Counted from the first letter of the stretch, positions 7,152 through 14,294 are shown. The stretch is 14,294 nucleotides of DNA from Firmicutes bacterium UBA1426 (GCA_002329675.1 DCUA01000022.1:23416-37709); one strand, 5' to 3'. Numbers and translations are program-made. Notes: a model not told the origin generated them from the letters alone.

Positions 7152-8264
7152 ATGAAAAAGTTTTTGGCGATTTTCTTAGTACTTGCTTTGGCAATGACCG
7201 CAATGGCGGGATGCGGCGGTGGTGCTGAAGAACCCAATGGAAACGGCGAAGCACCTGAAGACGTTACGACAATTGGATTCCTCTACATCGGACCCGTCAC
7301 CGACGGTGGTTACAACCAGGCTCAGCATATGGGCGCAATGGCAGTTCAGGAAGAGTTCGGCGATTCCGTAAAGGTATTGTGGGCTGAGAACGTAGCAGAA
7401 GATCTCCAGGCTGTAAAAACTAACGCCATCAACATGATCGACAATGGCGCCACAATCGTCATCGGCACCAGCTTCGGACACATGGACGGACTTGAGGAAC
7501 TGGCCAACGAATATCCGGACCTTACCTTCCTTCACTTCTCCGGTTATAAGATGAACGATACTAACTTCGGAAACTATTTTGGTGCGATGGAAGAGGCCAG
7601 ATACCTCTCAGGTATCGTAGCCGGTCTCACCACGGAGACCAACAAACTGGGTTACATTGCGGCTTATCCTTATACAGAAGTTCTGATCGGTATCAACTCC
7701 TTCTTCTTGGGTGCAAAATCCGTCAATCCGGATGTGACCATGAACGTTGTTTATATCAACAGCTGGGGTGATGCAGCTCTTGAGCAGGCAGCAGCAGAAT
7801 CCCTTCTTGCACAGAACTGTGACGTGCTGACCCAGCATGCGGACACTTCCGCCGCACAGGTAGCAGCTGAAAAAGTAGGCGCTTACGCTGTCGGTTACAA
7901 CATCGACAATAGCAAAGTAGCCCCCGGCTCCTTCCTGACCGCTCCTATCTGGCATCACGAAGCCTATCTGGTTCCTGTCATCGAAAAGATCATCGCAGGC
8001 GAGTATGTACCGGAATCCTATTATGGAACCATGGCTGACGGCTATATCGGCCTTGCTCCTCTGACGGATCTGGTTTCCGACGAAGCAAAGGCAGAAGTTG
8101 AAAGAGTGCAAGCAGAGATCATCGCCGGAAATTATCCCATCTTCGTAGGACCTCTTAAGGACAACGCCGGAAACGTAGTTGTGCCCGAAGGAGAAGCTAT
8201 GACAGCCCGTGAAGATATCTGGGCTATGGATTACGTGCTGGAAGGCATCACAGCGATGCAATAA
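7152..8264 (+). CDS. BMP-family ABC transporter substrate-binding lipoprotein (purine type)
   Basis: Extracytoplasmic lipoprotein of the basic membrane protein (Bmp/PnrA-like) family, 370 residues. The signal peptide ends at AMAGC with Cys21 as the lipidated residue, followed by a Gly/Glu-rich linker. The periplasmic-binding fold begins at about 40 (TTIGFLYIGPVTDGGYNQAQ). Other family segments are MIDNGATIVIGTSFGHMDGL, YLSGIVAGL, LGYIAAYPYTEVLIGINSFF, NSWGDAALEQAAAESLLAQ, DVLTQHADTSAAQVAAEK and AVGYNIDN. Family members bind purine nucleosides or bases, and some bind riboflavin; linkage to xpt favours a purine ligand. An AGGAG site precedes the ATG. A strong hairpin lies after the gene, which would make it more abundant than the transporter genes. 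The exact ligand cannot be set from sequence. Confidence 0.92.
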   Translation: MKKFLAIFLVLALAMTAMAGCGGGAEEPNGNGEAPEDVTTIGFLYIGPVTDGGYNQAQHMGAMAVQEEFGDSVKVLWAENVAEDLQAVKTNAINMIDNGATIVIGTSFGHMDGLEELANEYPDLTFLHFSGYKMNDTNFGNYFGAMEEARYLSGIVAGLTTETNKLGYIAAYPYTEVLIGINSFFLGAKSVNPDVTMNVVYINSWGDAALEQAAAESLLAQNCDVLTQHADTSAAQVAAEKVGAYAVGYNIDNSKVAPGSFLTAPIWHHEAYLVPVIEKIIAGEYVPESYYGTMADGYIGLAPLTDLVSDEAKAEVERVQAEIIAGNYPIFVGPLKDNAGNVVVPEGEAMTAREDIWAMDYVLEGITAMQ

Positions 8265-8304
8265 GCACTGTATCGGCAGAACAATAAGCAAGAGCGAATA
8301 TTGC

Positions 8305-8336
8305 GGGCGATTCCCCGGGGAATCGCCCAATTTCTT
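8305..8336 (+). terminator. Intra-operon hairpin (partial terminator or 3' stabiliser) after the lipoprotein gene
   Basis: A perfect 24-nt palindrome (8305-8328, left arm GGGCGATTCCCC) is followed by AATTTCTTAT. It sits between the binding-protein gene and the ATPase gene, just before the ATPase ribosome binding site (GGAGGT, 8340-8345). The short T run suggests partial rather than full termination. Such elements commonly raise binding-protein output relative to the membrane parts. Confidence 0.7.
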
Positions 8337-8350
8337 ATCGGAGGTAGTTT

Positions 8351-9880
8351 ATGGAGCCGATCAAGGCAATCGAAATGAAAGGCATCTGCAAGACCTTTGG
8401 ATCTGTAAAAGCAAATGAAGATGTGGACCTGACTGTGTATAACGGAGAGGTCCATGCCTTGTTGGGGGAGAACGGCGCCGGAAAAAGCACCTTAGTTAAC
8501 ATGCTGTCGGGTATTTACCGGCAGGACTGCGGAACCGTATCCATTTACGGGGAGGAAGTACACTTCTCTTCTCCAAAGGATCCCATCGAGATGGGCATCG
8601 GCATGATACACCAGCACTTCAAGCTGGTGGACGTTATGACCGCGAGGCAGAACATAGCTTTAGGAAAGAGCAAAGGCCTGTTCACCAGGAACAAGCAGTT
8701 GACGAAAGAAATCCGGTCTATATCCGACCAATATGGATTGGATGTGGATCCCGACAAAAAAGTGTACAACATGTCCGTTGGTGAAAAGCAGACTTTAGAG
8801 ATCATCAAAGTGCTTTATCGGGGTGCGAAGATCCTCATTCTGGATGAACCTACCGCCGTTCTGACACCGCAGGAGATCCGCCGGCTGTTTCAGATCATCC
8901 GTACCATGCGGGACCAGGGTTGCGCTATCGTCATCATCACCCATAAGTTAGGGGAGGTCATGGAGATCAGTGACCGTATAACGGTTCTCCGTAAAGGGAG
9001 GACGATAGGTACGGTCAAAACATCGGAGGTTCAGGTACCCTCCCTCATTGAGATGATGGTAGGTAAAAAGGTGGATCTGGCCATTAAAAAGGAAAAGACA
9101 GACCAAGAGAAGAAAGTTCTCTTAGAAGTGGACAACCTCCATGTTATAAACAGTGAAAACAAAACCGCCCTGTCCGGGATCAGCTTTGATCTCCACGCGG
9201 GAGAGATACTGGGGGTGGCCGGTGTGGCAGGCAGCGGTCAGAAAGAGATTTGCGAAACTATTGCGGGTCTGACGAGAGCTGACAAAGGCAGGATATTTTT
9301 TGAGGGTGAGAATATAATCGGTAAAACACCCAGAGATATCATACGGTTGGGAATCCGCATGGGATTCATTCCCGAGGATCGTTTAGGGATGGGTCTTGTA
9401 GGGACAATGGACATCGTTCACAATCTCATTCTGAAGGACTATCAGAATCAGCCCGGCATTTTCCTTCGCAGAGGACCCTGTGAAGCCAAGGCCAGGTCTA
9501 TTGTTGAGAGGCTGGATATTCAGACACCGGGTATCCACTATCCGGTGAAAAAGCTGTCCGGCGGTAACATCCAAAAGGTACTCCTCGGCAGAGAGATCGA
9601 CTCGAATCCAAAAGTGCTGATCACAGCTTATCCCGTCCGGGGACTGGATATCGGGGCCTCTTATAAGATATATGATCTGTTGAATGAACAAAAGAAAAAT
9701 GGAGTCGGTGTGCTCTTTATCGGGGAGGATCTGGACGTCCTCATGGATCTGTGCGACCGGGTCATGGTGTTCTGCATGGGAAAGGTCACCGGTATCGTAA
9801 ACCCGGACGAGGTGACAAAGGAGCAGATCGGTCTTTTGATGACCGGAGGAAAGGAGGGATTGGCTCATGACCAGATTTAA
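8351..9880 (+). CDS. Nucleoside-type ABC transporter ATP-binding protein (two NBDs)
   Basis: Cytoplasmic ATPase of the BMP/PnrA-type importer, 509 residues, with two nucleotide-binding domains as in RbsA-like proteins. Domain 1 (about 5-240) has Walker A GENGAGKST (39-47), the family stretch MIHQHFKLVDVMTARQNI (about 85-102), signature-like MSVGEKQ (141-147), Walker B ILILDEP (161-167) and His198. Domain 2 (about 257-500) has a degenerate Walker A (GVAGSGQKE, 291-299), GFIPEDR (338-344), signature LSGGN (402-406) and Walker B without the catalytic Glu (VLITAYPVRGLD, 422-433). The degenerate second site is usual for this family. GGAGGT lies 5 nt before the ATG. Its end overlaps the first permease gene by 14 nt. 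Confidence 0.94.
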   Translation: MEPIKAIEMKGICKTFGSVKANEDVDLTVYNGEVHALLGENGAGKSTLVNMLSGIYRQDCGTVSIYGEEVHFSSPKDPIEMGIGMIHQHFKLVDVMTARQNIALGKSKGLFTRNKQLTKEIRSISDQYGLDVDPDKKVYNMSVGEKQTLEIIKVLYRGAKILILDEPTAVLTPQEIRRLFQIIRTMRDQGCAIVIITHKLGEVMEISDRITVLRKGRTIGTVKTSEVQVPSLIEMMVGKKVDLAIKKEKTDQEKKVLLEVDNLHVINSENKTALSGISFDLHAGEILGVAGVAGSGQKEICETIAGLTRADKGRIFFEGENIIGKTPRDIIRLGIRMGFIPEDRLGMGLVGTMDIVHNLILKDYQNQPGIFLRRGPCEAKARSIVERLDIQTPGIHYPVKKLSGGNIQKVLLGREIDSNPKVLITAYPVRGLDIGASYKIYDLLNEQKKNGVGVLFIGEDLDVLMDLCDRVMVFCMGKVTGIVNPDEVTKEQIGLLMTGGKEGLAHDQI

Positions 9881-10946
9881 TATCATCAAGCGAGACGACC
9901 TTCCCAAGAAGCGCGAATGGATTATAAGAACTTTAGCTATCCTGTTCTCCCTCGTCAGTGCGGGCCTGGTCATTCTGGCTTTAGGCTTTGATCCACTGGA
10001 GGTTTTCCCCGGCATGGTCACCGGTGCACTTGGGACGGAGATTCGTCTGACCCAGACTATCCTGAAGGCTATCCCTCTCATCGTGACCTCTCTGGGTATC
10101 CTGGTTGCCTTTAAAATGAACTTCTGGAACATCGGAGGAGAGGGACAGATCCTCATGGGTGCACTGGCAGCAGCTTATGTTGCGCTGAACGTAGAAGGTT
10201 TACCAAAGCCTGTGATGTTGCTGTTGATGGCGGCTGCCGCCATGGTTGCCGGTGGGATCTGGGCATTTATACCTGCTTTCTTCAAAGCCAGGATGGGTGT
10301 TAATGAGACTATATTTACTCTGATGCTCAACTATATCGCTATTAAATTCGTTACCTACCTGCAGTACGGCCCCTGGAAATCCCCTGAATCCCAGGGCTTT
10401 CCGAAAGTGGCAACCTTCCCTGACAACGCCACTCTGCCTAAACTTTTCGGGATCCATATCGGTTGGGTCATCGCCTTGATCCTCGTGGTCCTGGTATACA
10501 TCTTTATCAATCATACGAAAAAAGGATTTGAGATCAGGGTAGTGGGAGAGAGTAAGGAAACGGCCAGATATGCGGGCATGAATATTTCCTCAGTCATCAT
10601 AGTCGCCATGCTGATTTCGGGCGGCCTCTGCGGCCTGACTGGAATGATCCAGGCTTCTGCGGTAGAGAAGACCCTTGCGGCCAGTTTATCCGGCGGTTAC
10701 GGGTTCACCGCCATCATCACTGCCTGGCTGGCCAGATTGAATGCCATCGCTGTGCTTTTCGTCTGCTTTGCGTTTGCCATACTGCTGCAAGGCGGATCCT
10801 ATATTCAGATATCCATGCAGATCCCTGCGGCCGTTGCAGATATGCTTCAGGGCATCATACTGTTCTTTGTACTGGGCAGTGAATTTTTCATCCAATATAA
10901 AATCGGCATTGTAAGAAAGAACATACCCCAAAAGGAGGTGGCATAA
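9867..10946 (+). CDS. Nucleoside-type ABC transporter permease 1 (BPD_transp_2)
   Basis: Integral membrane permease, 359 residues, larger of the two permeases of the BMP-type importer. After a basic N-terminus (NIIKRDDLPKKREW) a series of about eight to ten hydrophobic helices is seen. The family segments GILVAFKMNFWNIGGEGQIL (TM loop with NIGGEGQ), GVNETIFTLMLNYIA, and the ATPase-contact region RVVGESKETARYAGMN are present. GGAGGG precedes the ATG inside the end of the ATPase gene, and the 14-nt overlap suggests coupled translation. The stop codon overlaps the next gene's ATG. Confidence 0.93.
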   Translation: MTRFNIIKRDDLPKKREWIIRTLAILFSLVSAGLVILALGFDPLEVFPGMVTGALGTEIRLTQTILKAIPLIVTSLGILVAFKMNFWNIGGEGQILMGALAAAYVALNVEGLPKPVMLLLMAAAAMVAGGIWAFIPAFFKARMGVNETIFTLMLNYIAIKFVTYLQYGPWKSPESQGFPKVATFPDNATLPKLFGIHIGWVIALILVVLVYIFINHTKKGFEIRVVGESKETARYAGMNISSVIIVAMLISGGLCGLTGMIQASAVEKTLAASLSGGYGFTAIITAWLARLNAIAVLFVCFAFAILLQGGSYIQISMQIPAAVADMLQGIILFFVLGSEFFIQYKIGIVRKNIPQKEVA

Positions 10947-11872
10947 TGGAAGGATTTTTAGCAGCAACAGTTATAGCCGGCATGCCATTGCTCTTTGCGA
11001 CCACCGGTGAGATCATTACCGAAAAATCCGGTCTTCTCAATCTGGGCGTGGAAGGTCTCATGCTCATGGGAGCGATCATGGGCTTTGTGGCCGGCTATGA
11101 AACCGGAAATCCCTGGATGGGATTGTTAGGTGCCATTCTGGCCGGCGCTGCAGGAAGTCTCATCTTTGCTTTCCTGACGATCACCCTCCGTGCCAATCAG
11201 GTAGTGACGGGTTTGACCCTGACCATATTCGGTACCGGATTCGCCAGCTTTATGGGCAAATCCTATGTGGGCCTTGTGGTTCCTCAGACGATCAAGGACT
11301 TCTTCGTTAAGATCCATGTTCCTCTGCTGGGAGATATCCCCTTTATAGGACCCGTTTTCTTCCGCCAGGATGTGTTTGTTTACTTTGGCTATTTTCTGGT
11401 GGTGTTAGTGTCCCTTTATTTCTATCGCACTAAGCGTGGACTGAACCTGAAAGCAGTGGGCGAGAGCGCAGCATCAGCGGATGCCTCGGGCATCAACGTA
11501 ATGGTGTACAAATACGTCCACACCTGTATCGGAGGGGCTTTGTGCGCACTCGGAGGGGCCTATATGTCCCTGGTCATGATGTCCGTATGGGTGGAGAATG
11601 TAGTTGCGGGAAGAGGCTGGATAGCGGTAGCGCTGGTCATCTTTGCTTCCTGGAACCCAATAAAGGCATTTATAGGAGCCTTCCTCTTCGGAGGTTTATC
11701 CATTTTAGGTTTTCGGCTTCAGAGCATGGGGATCCACATTTCCCAATATTGGGTGGATATGCTGCCCTATGCAGCGACCATTGTTATCATCATCCTCAGC
11801 TCCAGAAAGAATAAGAAGGAAAACCAGCCCCCGGCGGATCTCGGCATTGCCTATTTCCGTGAAGAACGGTAA
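10946..11872 (+). CDS. Nucleoside-type ABC transporter permease 2 (BPD_transp_2)
   Basis: Integral membrane permease, 308 residues, the smaller partner in the heterodimeric channel. Family motifs are PLLFATTGEIITEKSG and LLNLGVEGLMLMGA near the N-terminus, ITLRANQVVTGLTLTIFGTG in the middle, KAVGESAASADASGINV as the ATPase-contact loop and GRGWIAVALVIFASWNPIKA late in the chain. The start ATG (10946-10948) overlaps the stop of permease 1 by one base (TAATG), and AAAGGAGGT lies just upstream, so the two permeases are translationally coupled. It is the last gene of the xpt operon. Confidence 0.93.
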   Translation: MEGFLAATVIAGMPLLFATTGEIITEKSGLLNLGVEGLMLMGAIMGFVAGYETGNPWMGLLGAILAGAAGSLIFAFLTITLRANQVVTGLTLTIFGTGFASFMGKSYVGLVVPQTIKDFFVKIHVPLLGDIPFIGPVFFRQDVFVYFGYFLVVLVSLYFYRTKRGLNLKAVGESAASADASGINVMVYKYVHTCIGGALCALGGAYMSLVMMSVWVENVVAGRGWIAVALVIFASWNPIKAFIGAFLFGGLSILGFRLQSMGIHISQYWVDMLPYAATIVIIILSSRKNKKENQPPADLGIAYFREER

Positions 11873-11894
11873 GAATAGCTCTTCTGACGAAAAG

Positions 11895-11933
11895 GCCCCG
11901 TCTTGCTTGTTTGCAGGATGGGGCTTATAATAT
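11895..11933 (+). terminator. Terminator of the xpt-ABC transporter operon
   Basis: A 12-bp stem with two G-U pairs, GCCCCGTCTTGC (11895-11906) against GCAGGATGGGGC (11913-11924), has the loop TTGTTT and is followed by TTATAATATT. It lies between permease 2 and the DJ-1 gene. Confidence 0.75.
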
Positions 11934-11972
11934 TAAGCAAAAGCGTTATAAATTTCGGGCGGGAGGTAGGAA

Positions 11973-12521
11973 ATGAAAGTATATGTGCATCTTGCGACGG
12001 GTTTTGAAGAGATCGAAGCCATCACTGTGGTAGATGTTTTGCGGAGAGCCGGGATCACGGCCGAAACCGTATCCATCATGAAGGAGCATCTGGTGACAGG
12101 TGCCCACGATATCTCAGTAAAAGCTGATCTGTTGTTCGAGGAAGCAGATTATGACAGCTGTGATATGATCGTGCTCCCGGGTGGAATGCCCGGCACTACC
12201 AATTTAGGGGCTCACGAGGGTCTGGGAAAGAAATTGAGAGAGTTTGCTGAAAAGGATCGCTGGCTGGCTGCAATCTGCGCAGCACCTATGGTCTTTGGAC
12301 AGGCGGGATTGTTGCAGGATAAGACAGCTGTGATCTTCCCCGGCATGGAGTCCCATTTGACAGGGGCCAGATTAGGGAAAAGGCCGGTAGAAATAGACGG
12401 GAATATAATAACATCAAAGGGGCCGGGAACTGCCATGGCCTTTGCCATGACCCTGGTGCAGCTTCTTTCGGGTGAGCAGACTGCAGAAGCTTTGAAGAAA
12501 GCCATGATATTAAATATATAG
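11973..12521 (+). CDS. DJ-1/PfpI family protein
   Basis: Small cytoplasmic protein of the DJ-1/ThiJ/PfpI superfamily, 182 residues, the usual length. The N-terminus has the DJ-1 pattern GFEEIEA with the conserved acidic residue Glu15. The strand IVLPGGMPGTTNL (66-78) and the nucleophile elbow AAICAAP (99-105) with Cys102 are clear; a histidine follows in GMESH (His128). GIITSKGPGTA-like sequence near 145-154 is typical of the bacterial DJ-1 branch. GGGAGGT lies upstream of the ATG. Members are described as glyoxalase-like, deglycase or chaperone/stress proteins, with disputed activities, so no specific reaction is assigned. It follows a terminator and lies 22 nt before the MFS gene, so it probably starts a DJ-1/MFS/PHP transcription unit. 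Confidence 0.92.
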   Translation: MKVYVHLATGFEEIEAITVVDVLRRAGITAETVSIMKEHLVTGAHDISVKADLLFEEADYDSCDMIVLPGGMPGTTNLGAHEGLGKKLREFAEKDRWLAAICAAPMVFGQAGLLQDKTAVIFPGMESHLTGARLGKRPVEIDGNIITSKGPGTAMAFAMTLVQLLSGEQTAEALKKAMILNI

Positions 12522-12543
12522 CAGCCGGAAAGCGGGTTTTTCA

Positions 12544-14294
12544 TTGGAGCGTTGGAAAATTAATTTATACACCTTATGGATCAGCCAGATATGTTCTCTG
12601 ATGAGCTTTGGTTTTAGCATGCCTTTTATCCCCTTTTATTTCCAGGAGTTAGGAGTGACCCATGCTGCACAACTCAGCTATTATGTAGGATTGTCAGCAA
12701 CTTTGACCGCAGCGGCAATGGCAATAGCGGCGCCTGTTTGGGGTATGGTTTCCGATCGGTACGGCCGCAAGATCATGATTCTGCGGGCCATGTTTTTTGC
12801 TGCTCTGATTCTGGCTTCCATGGGTTTGGTGCAAAGCATCTGGCAGTTTATGGTGCTTCGGATCTGTCAGGGTATTTTCACAGGTACTATCACAGCCAGC
12901 ATGAGCTTCGTTTCTGCCAACACGCCTGAAAACCGCTTATCCTATTCGCTGGGGCTTATGACATCATCCAATTTTTTAGGATGGTCCATCGGACCCTTGG
13001 TGGGTGGCCTTCTGGCTGAAGTGGTAGGTTATCGCCTATGCTTTTTACTCGGTGGAATACTAATGATCGTGGGGTTTTTGATGGTTTTGTTCCTCGTTAA
13101 GGAGGATCCCAATACATTCGGGTACCGGGTTCGTTCTGCGGAGGAAGCAAAAGCACGAAGATCCACTATTTTTACGCCGTTTATCACGGCGATCCTTATC
13201 TGCTTGTTGGTGCAGAGGATCGCCCGAACGGTATTTACTCCCTTCCTCGCGCTGTATGTACAGGAAACACTGGGAACTATAACGGGTGCAGCCAGCTACA
13301 CCGGCTTTATTAACGGAGCCACCAGTTTTGCCACGGCAGCAGCGGCCCTGACCGTCGCCAGATTGGGAGATCGGGGAAATAAGGTCAAGCTTGCTACATA
13401 TCTCACTTTGGTCTCTATTCCGGTGATAGTGCTGACCCTTCCTTTCCGATCCCTTTTCCTGTTTGCGGTATTTTTCTCGCTATTTTATTTCCTTGCGGGG
13501 GGAGTAGAACCGATCCTCACCTCTGCCGCTTCAGAGCGTACGCCCGCCCATGTGCGGGGTATATTATTCGGTATCATGGGAACGGTAAGCAGCGTCGGAG
13601 CAATGGTGTCTCCCATAATGGGAAGCTACATTTCCGTGGAATTCGGGATCAGAGCAATATTGGTGATCATCCCATTGTTTACGGCTATCCAGGCTATTTG
13701 CATTCTTTATGCCAGAAAAAAAATACCATCGTCACCCGAAGAGCAGATTGTCGGGTCTACCCAGGAGGATACTGATATGATCGATATGCACTTACACACC
13801 TTTTATTCAGATGGGACCCTTTCACCCGCAGAATTGGTTCAGCGGGCGGCTGACAGAGGAATAAAGGTCCTTGCTGTCACTGACCATGACGGTGTTGATG
13901 GGGTCTCTGAAGCGATGGAAGCAGGGGAGAGTCTTGGAGTTACAGTGATTCCGGGTATTGAATTCTCCGCCAACATGCAGGGCCAGGAGCTGTATAAGGC
14001 TCCTCCTTATTACACCGGTGATATTATCAATATGCATATTCTGGGCTATGAAATCGATATTCAGAATAAACCGCTCTTAAAAGCTGTGGAGAAAATACGA
14101 AAGCAGCGTAAGGAGCGCAATCAAAAACTGATCACAGAGTTCAACAGATTGGGCTACATGATAGAAGAAGAAGATCTCCGGCAGAGAGAGGGACAGGATT
14201 ATGCAGGTAAACCTAATTTCGCGCTGGCACTGGTAAAGAGGGGCTATATAAAGACAACCAAGGAAGCAAGTACACCGGGACAATTTCTTCGCCA
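12544..14294 (+). CDS. MFS transporter with in-frame C-terminal PHP phosphoesterase domain (3' truncated by window)
   Basis: One frame stays open from upstream of 12544 to the window end with no stop. I chose TTG 12544 because it gives WKINLYTLWISQ, the usual N-terminal MFS segment; the first in-frame ATG (12601) would remove half of TM1. The ribosome binding site is weak (GCGGG). Residues 1-393 form a 12-TM major facilitator transporter with motif A GMVSDRYGRK (67-76), FTGTITASMSFV in TM4-5 and a basic end (ARKK, 390-393), so the C-terminus should be cytoplasmic. After an 18-residue hydrophilic linker, residues 412 onward form a PHP domain: HLH (416-418), TDHD (446-449), PGIE (470-473) and HILGY (498-502). 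The substrate of the transporter is unknown. Fusion against separate genes is discussed under the internal start and the A8 run. Confidence 0.8.
   Translation, partial: MERWKINLYTLWISQICSLMSFGFSMPFIPFYFQELGVTHAAQLSYYVGLSATLTAAAMAIAAPVWGMVSDRYGRKIMILRAMFFAALILASMGLVQSIWQFMVLRICQGIFTGTITASMSFVSANTPENRLSYSLGLMTSSNFLGWSIGPLVGGLLAEVVGYRLCFLLGGILMIVGFLMVLFLVKEDPNTFGYRVRSAEEAKARRSTIFTPFITAILICLLVQRIARTVFTPFLALYVQETLGTITGAASYTGFINGATSFATAAAALTVARLGDRGNKVKLATYLTLVSIPVIVLTLPFRSLFLFAVFFSLFYFLAGGVEPILTSAASERTPAHVRGILFGIMGTVSSVGAMVSPIMGSYISVEFGIRAILVIIPLFTAIQAICILYARKKIPSSPEEQIVGSTQEDTDMIDMHLHTFYSDGTLSPAELVQRAADRGIKVLAVTDHDGVDGVSEAMEAGESLGVTVIPGIEFSANMQGQELYKAPPYYTGDIINMHILGYEIDIQNKPLLKAVEKIRKQRKERNQKLITEFNRLGYMIEEEDLRQREGQDYAGKPNFALALVKRGYIKTTKEASTPGQFLR
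13716..13723 (+). other. A8 homopolymer at the end of the MFS coding part (possible slippage site)
   Basis: Eight consecutive A residues encode Arg-Lys-Lys-Ile at the last membrane-proximal codons of the MFS part. Loss of one A would move reading to a frame that stops at TGA 13778-13780, overlapping the PHP ATG as ATGA. Gain of one A would lead to TGA 13773-13775, one base before that ATG. In the sequence as given no stop occurs. Confidence 0.6.
13763..13779 (+). promoter_or_regulatory. Internal ribosome binding site and start codon for a free PHP protein
   Basis: AGGAGG (13763-13768) is placed 8 nt before ATG 13777-13779, which is in frame with the MFS part and exactly at the start of the PHP domain (MIDMHLH). 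It is far stronger than the site in front of the MFS gene. It supports translation of PHP as a separate protein, with or without the fusion. Confidence 0.75.
13777..14294 (+). CDS. PHP-domain phosphoesterase (TrpH/YciV-like), alternative separate product, 3' truncated
   Basis: This is the same coding sequence as the C-terminal part of the MFS-PHP frame, given separately because it has its own start. It begins MIDMHLHTFYSDGTLSP, a typical PHP opening with the metal-binding HxH pair, then AVTDHDGVDG and PGIEFSA, which supply further metal ligands. KPNFALALVKRGY near the window end matches the R/K-P-x-F region of the TrpH-like branch. Characterised relatives are Mn-dependent and remove phosphate from 3',5'-nucleotide bisphosphates such as pAp, or act on short RNA 5' ends. 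About a segment between 476 and 496 of the fused numbering (NMQGQELYKAPPYYTGD) looks like an insertion. The remaining C-terminus lies outside the window. The family call is firm; the exact substrate is not. Confidence 0.8.
   Translation, partial: MIDMHLHTFYSDGTLSPAELVQRAADRGIKVLAVTDHDGVDGVSEAMEAGESLGVTVIPGIEFSANMQGQELYKAPPYYTGDIINMHILGYEIDIQNKPLLKAVEKIRKQRKERNQKLITEFNRLGYMIEEEDLRQREGQDYAGKPNFALALVKRGYIKTTKEASTPGQFLR

Noticed and set aside
7608..8330. Antisense open frame of 240 codons across the BMP lipoprotein gene
   Set aside because: Its translation has no recognisable motif and lies opposite a clearly conserved gene; it follows from codon usage on the other strand.
9221..9650. Degenerate Walker A and Walker B in the second ATPase domain as possible gene decay
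   Set aside because: A degenerate second nucleotide site is usual for RbsA/nucleoside-type double ATPases; the signature motif is intact.

Overview
The window reads as a chromosomal segment of an anaerobic, amino-acid-fermenting Firmicute (Clostridia type). Evidence: component C of the selenium-dependent glycine reductase (Stickland fermentation), strong AGGAGG-type ribosome binding sites, short intergenic gaps, lipoprotein signal peptides of the Gram-positive kind, and protein families (MetNIQ, Xpt, BMP-type nucleoside ABC transporter) arranged as in Clostridia. No rRNA, tRNA, CRISPR, transposase, integrase or phage gene was seen.

Layout. (1) 1-1308: 3' part of a glycine reductase component C gene in which the end of GrdC (beta) runs in frame into GrdD (alpha). 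A hairpin that can terminate both convergent transcripts follows. (2) 1365-3487: an AraC-family regulator (-) diverging from an EamA/DMT transporter (+). The AT-rich intergenic region carries four tandem repeats with an exact 22-bp period, which look like the regulator's binding array. (3) 3614-6151: a complete methionine ABC importer on the minus strand, transcribed metN-metI-metQ. (4) 6152-6536: a divergent control region with a metN promoter, an xpt promoter and a PurBox-like inverted repeat. (5) 6537-11872: a purine operon, xpt followed by a BMP-family lipoprotein, a double ATPase and two permeases, with a strong hairpin after the lipoprotein gene and a terminator at the end. (6) 11973-14294: a DJ-1/PfpI protein followed by a long frame, open to the window edge, that encodes a 12-TM MFS transporter and continues in frame into a PHP phosphoesterase domain.

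How the genes fit together. The xpt operon would import a purine base or nucleoside and convert xanthine/guanine to XMP/GMP. The PHP domain resembles nucleotide phosphatases of the TrpH/YciV type. Glycine reductase yields acetyl phosphate from glycine. A shared purine-to-glycine metabolism is possible but only an inference.

The most unusual feature is the MFS-PHP junction. No stop codon separates the two, yet PHP has its own good ribosome binding site and ATG. An A8 run lies at the end of the MFS part, and both other reading frames after that run terminate within a few bases of the PHP start codon. This is either a real fusion with an internal start, a slippage switch between fused and separate products, or a one-base error. 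The GrdC-GrdD fusion and the 22-bp repeat array are the next most interesting features.
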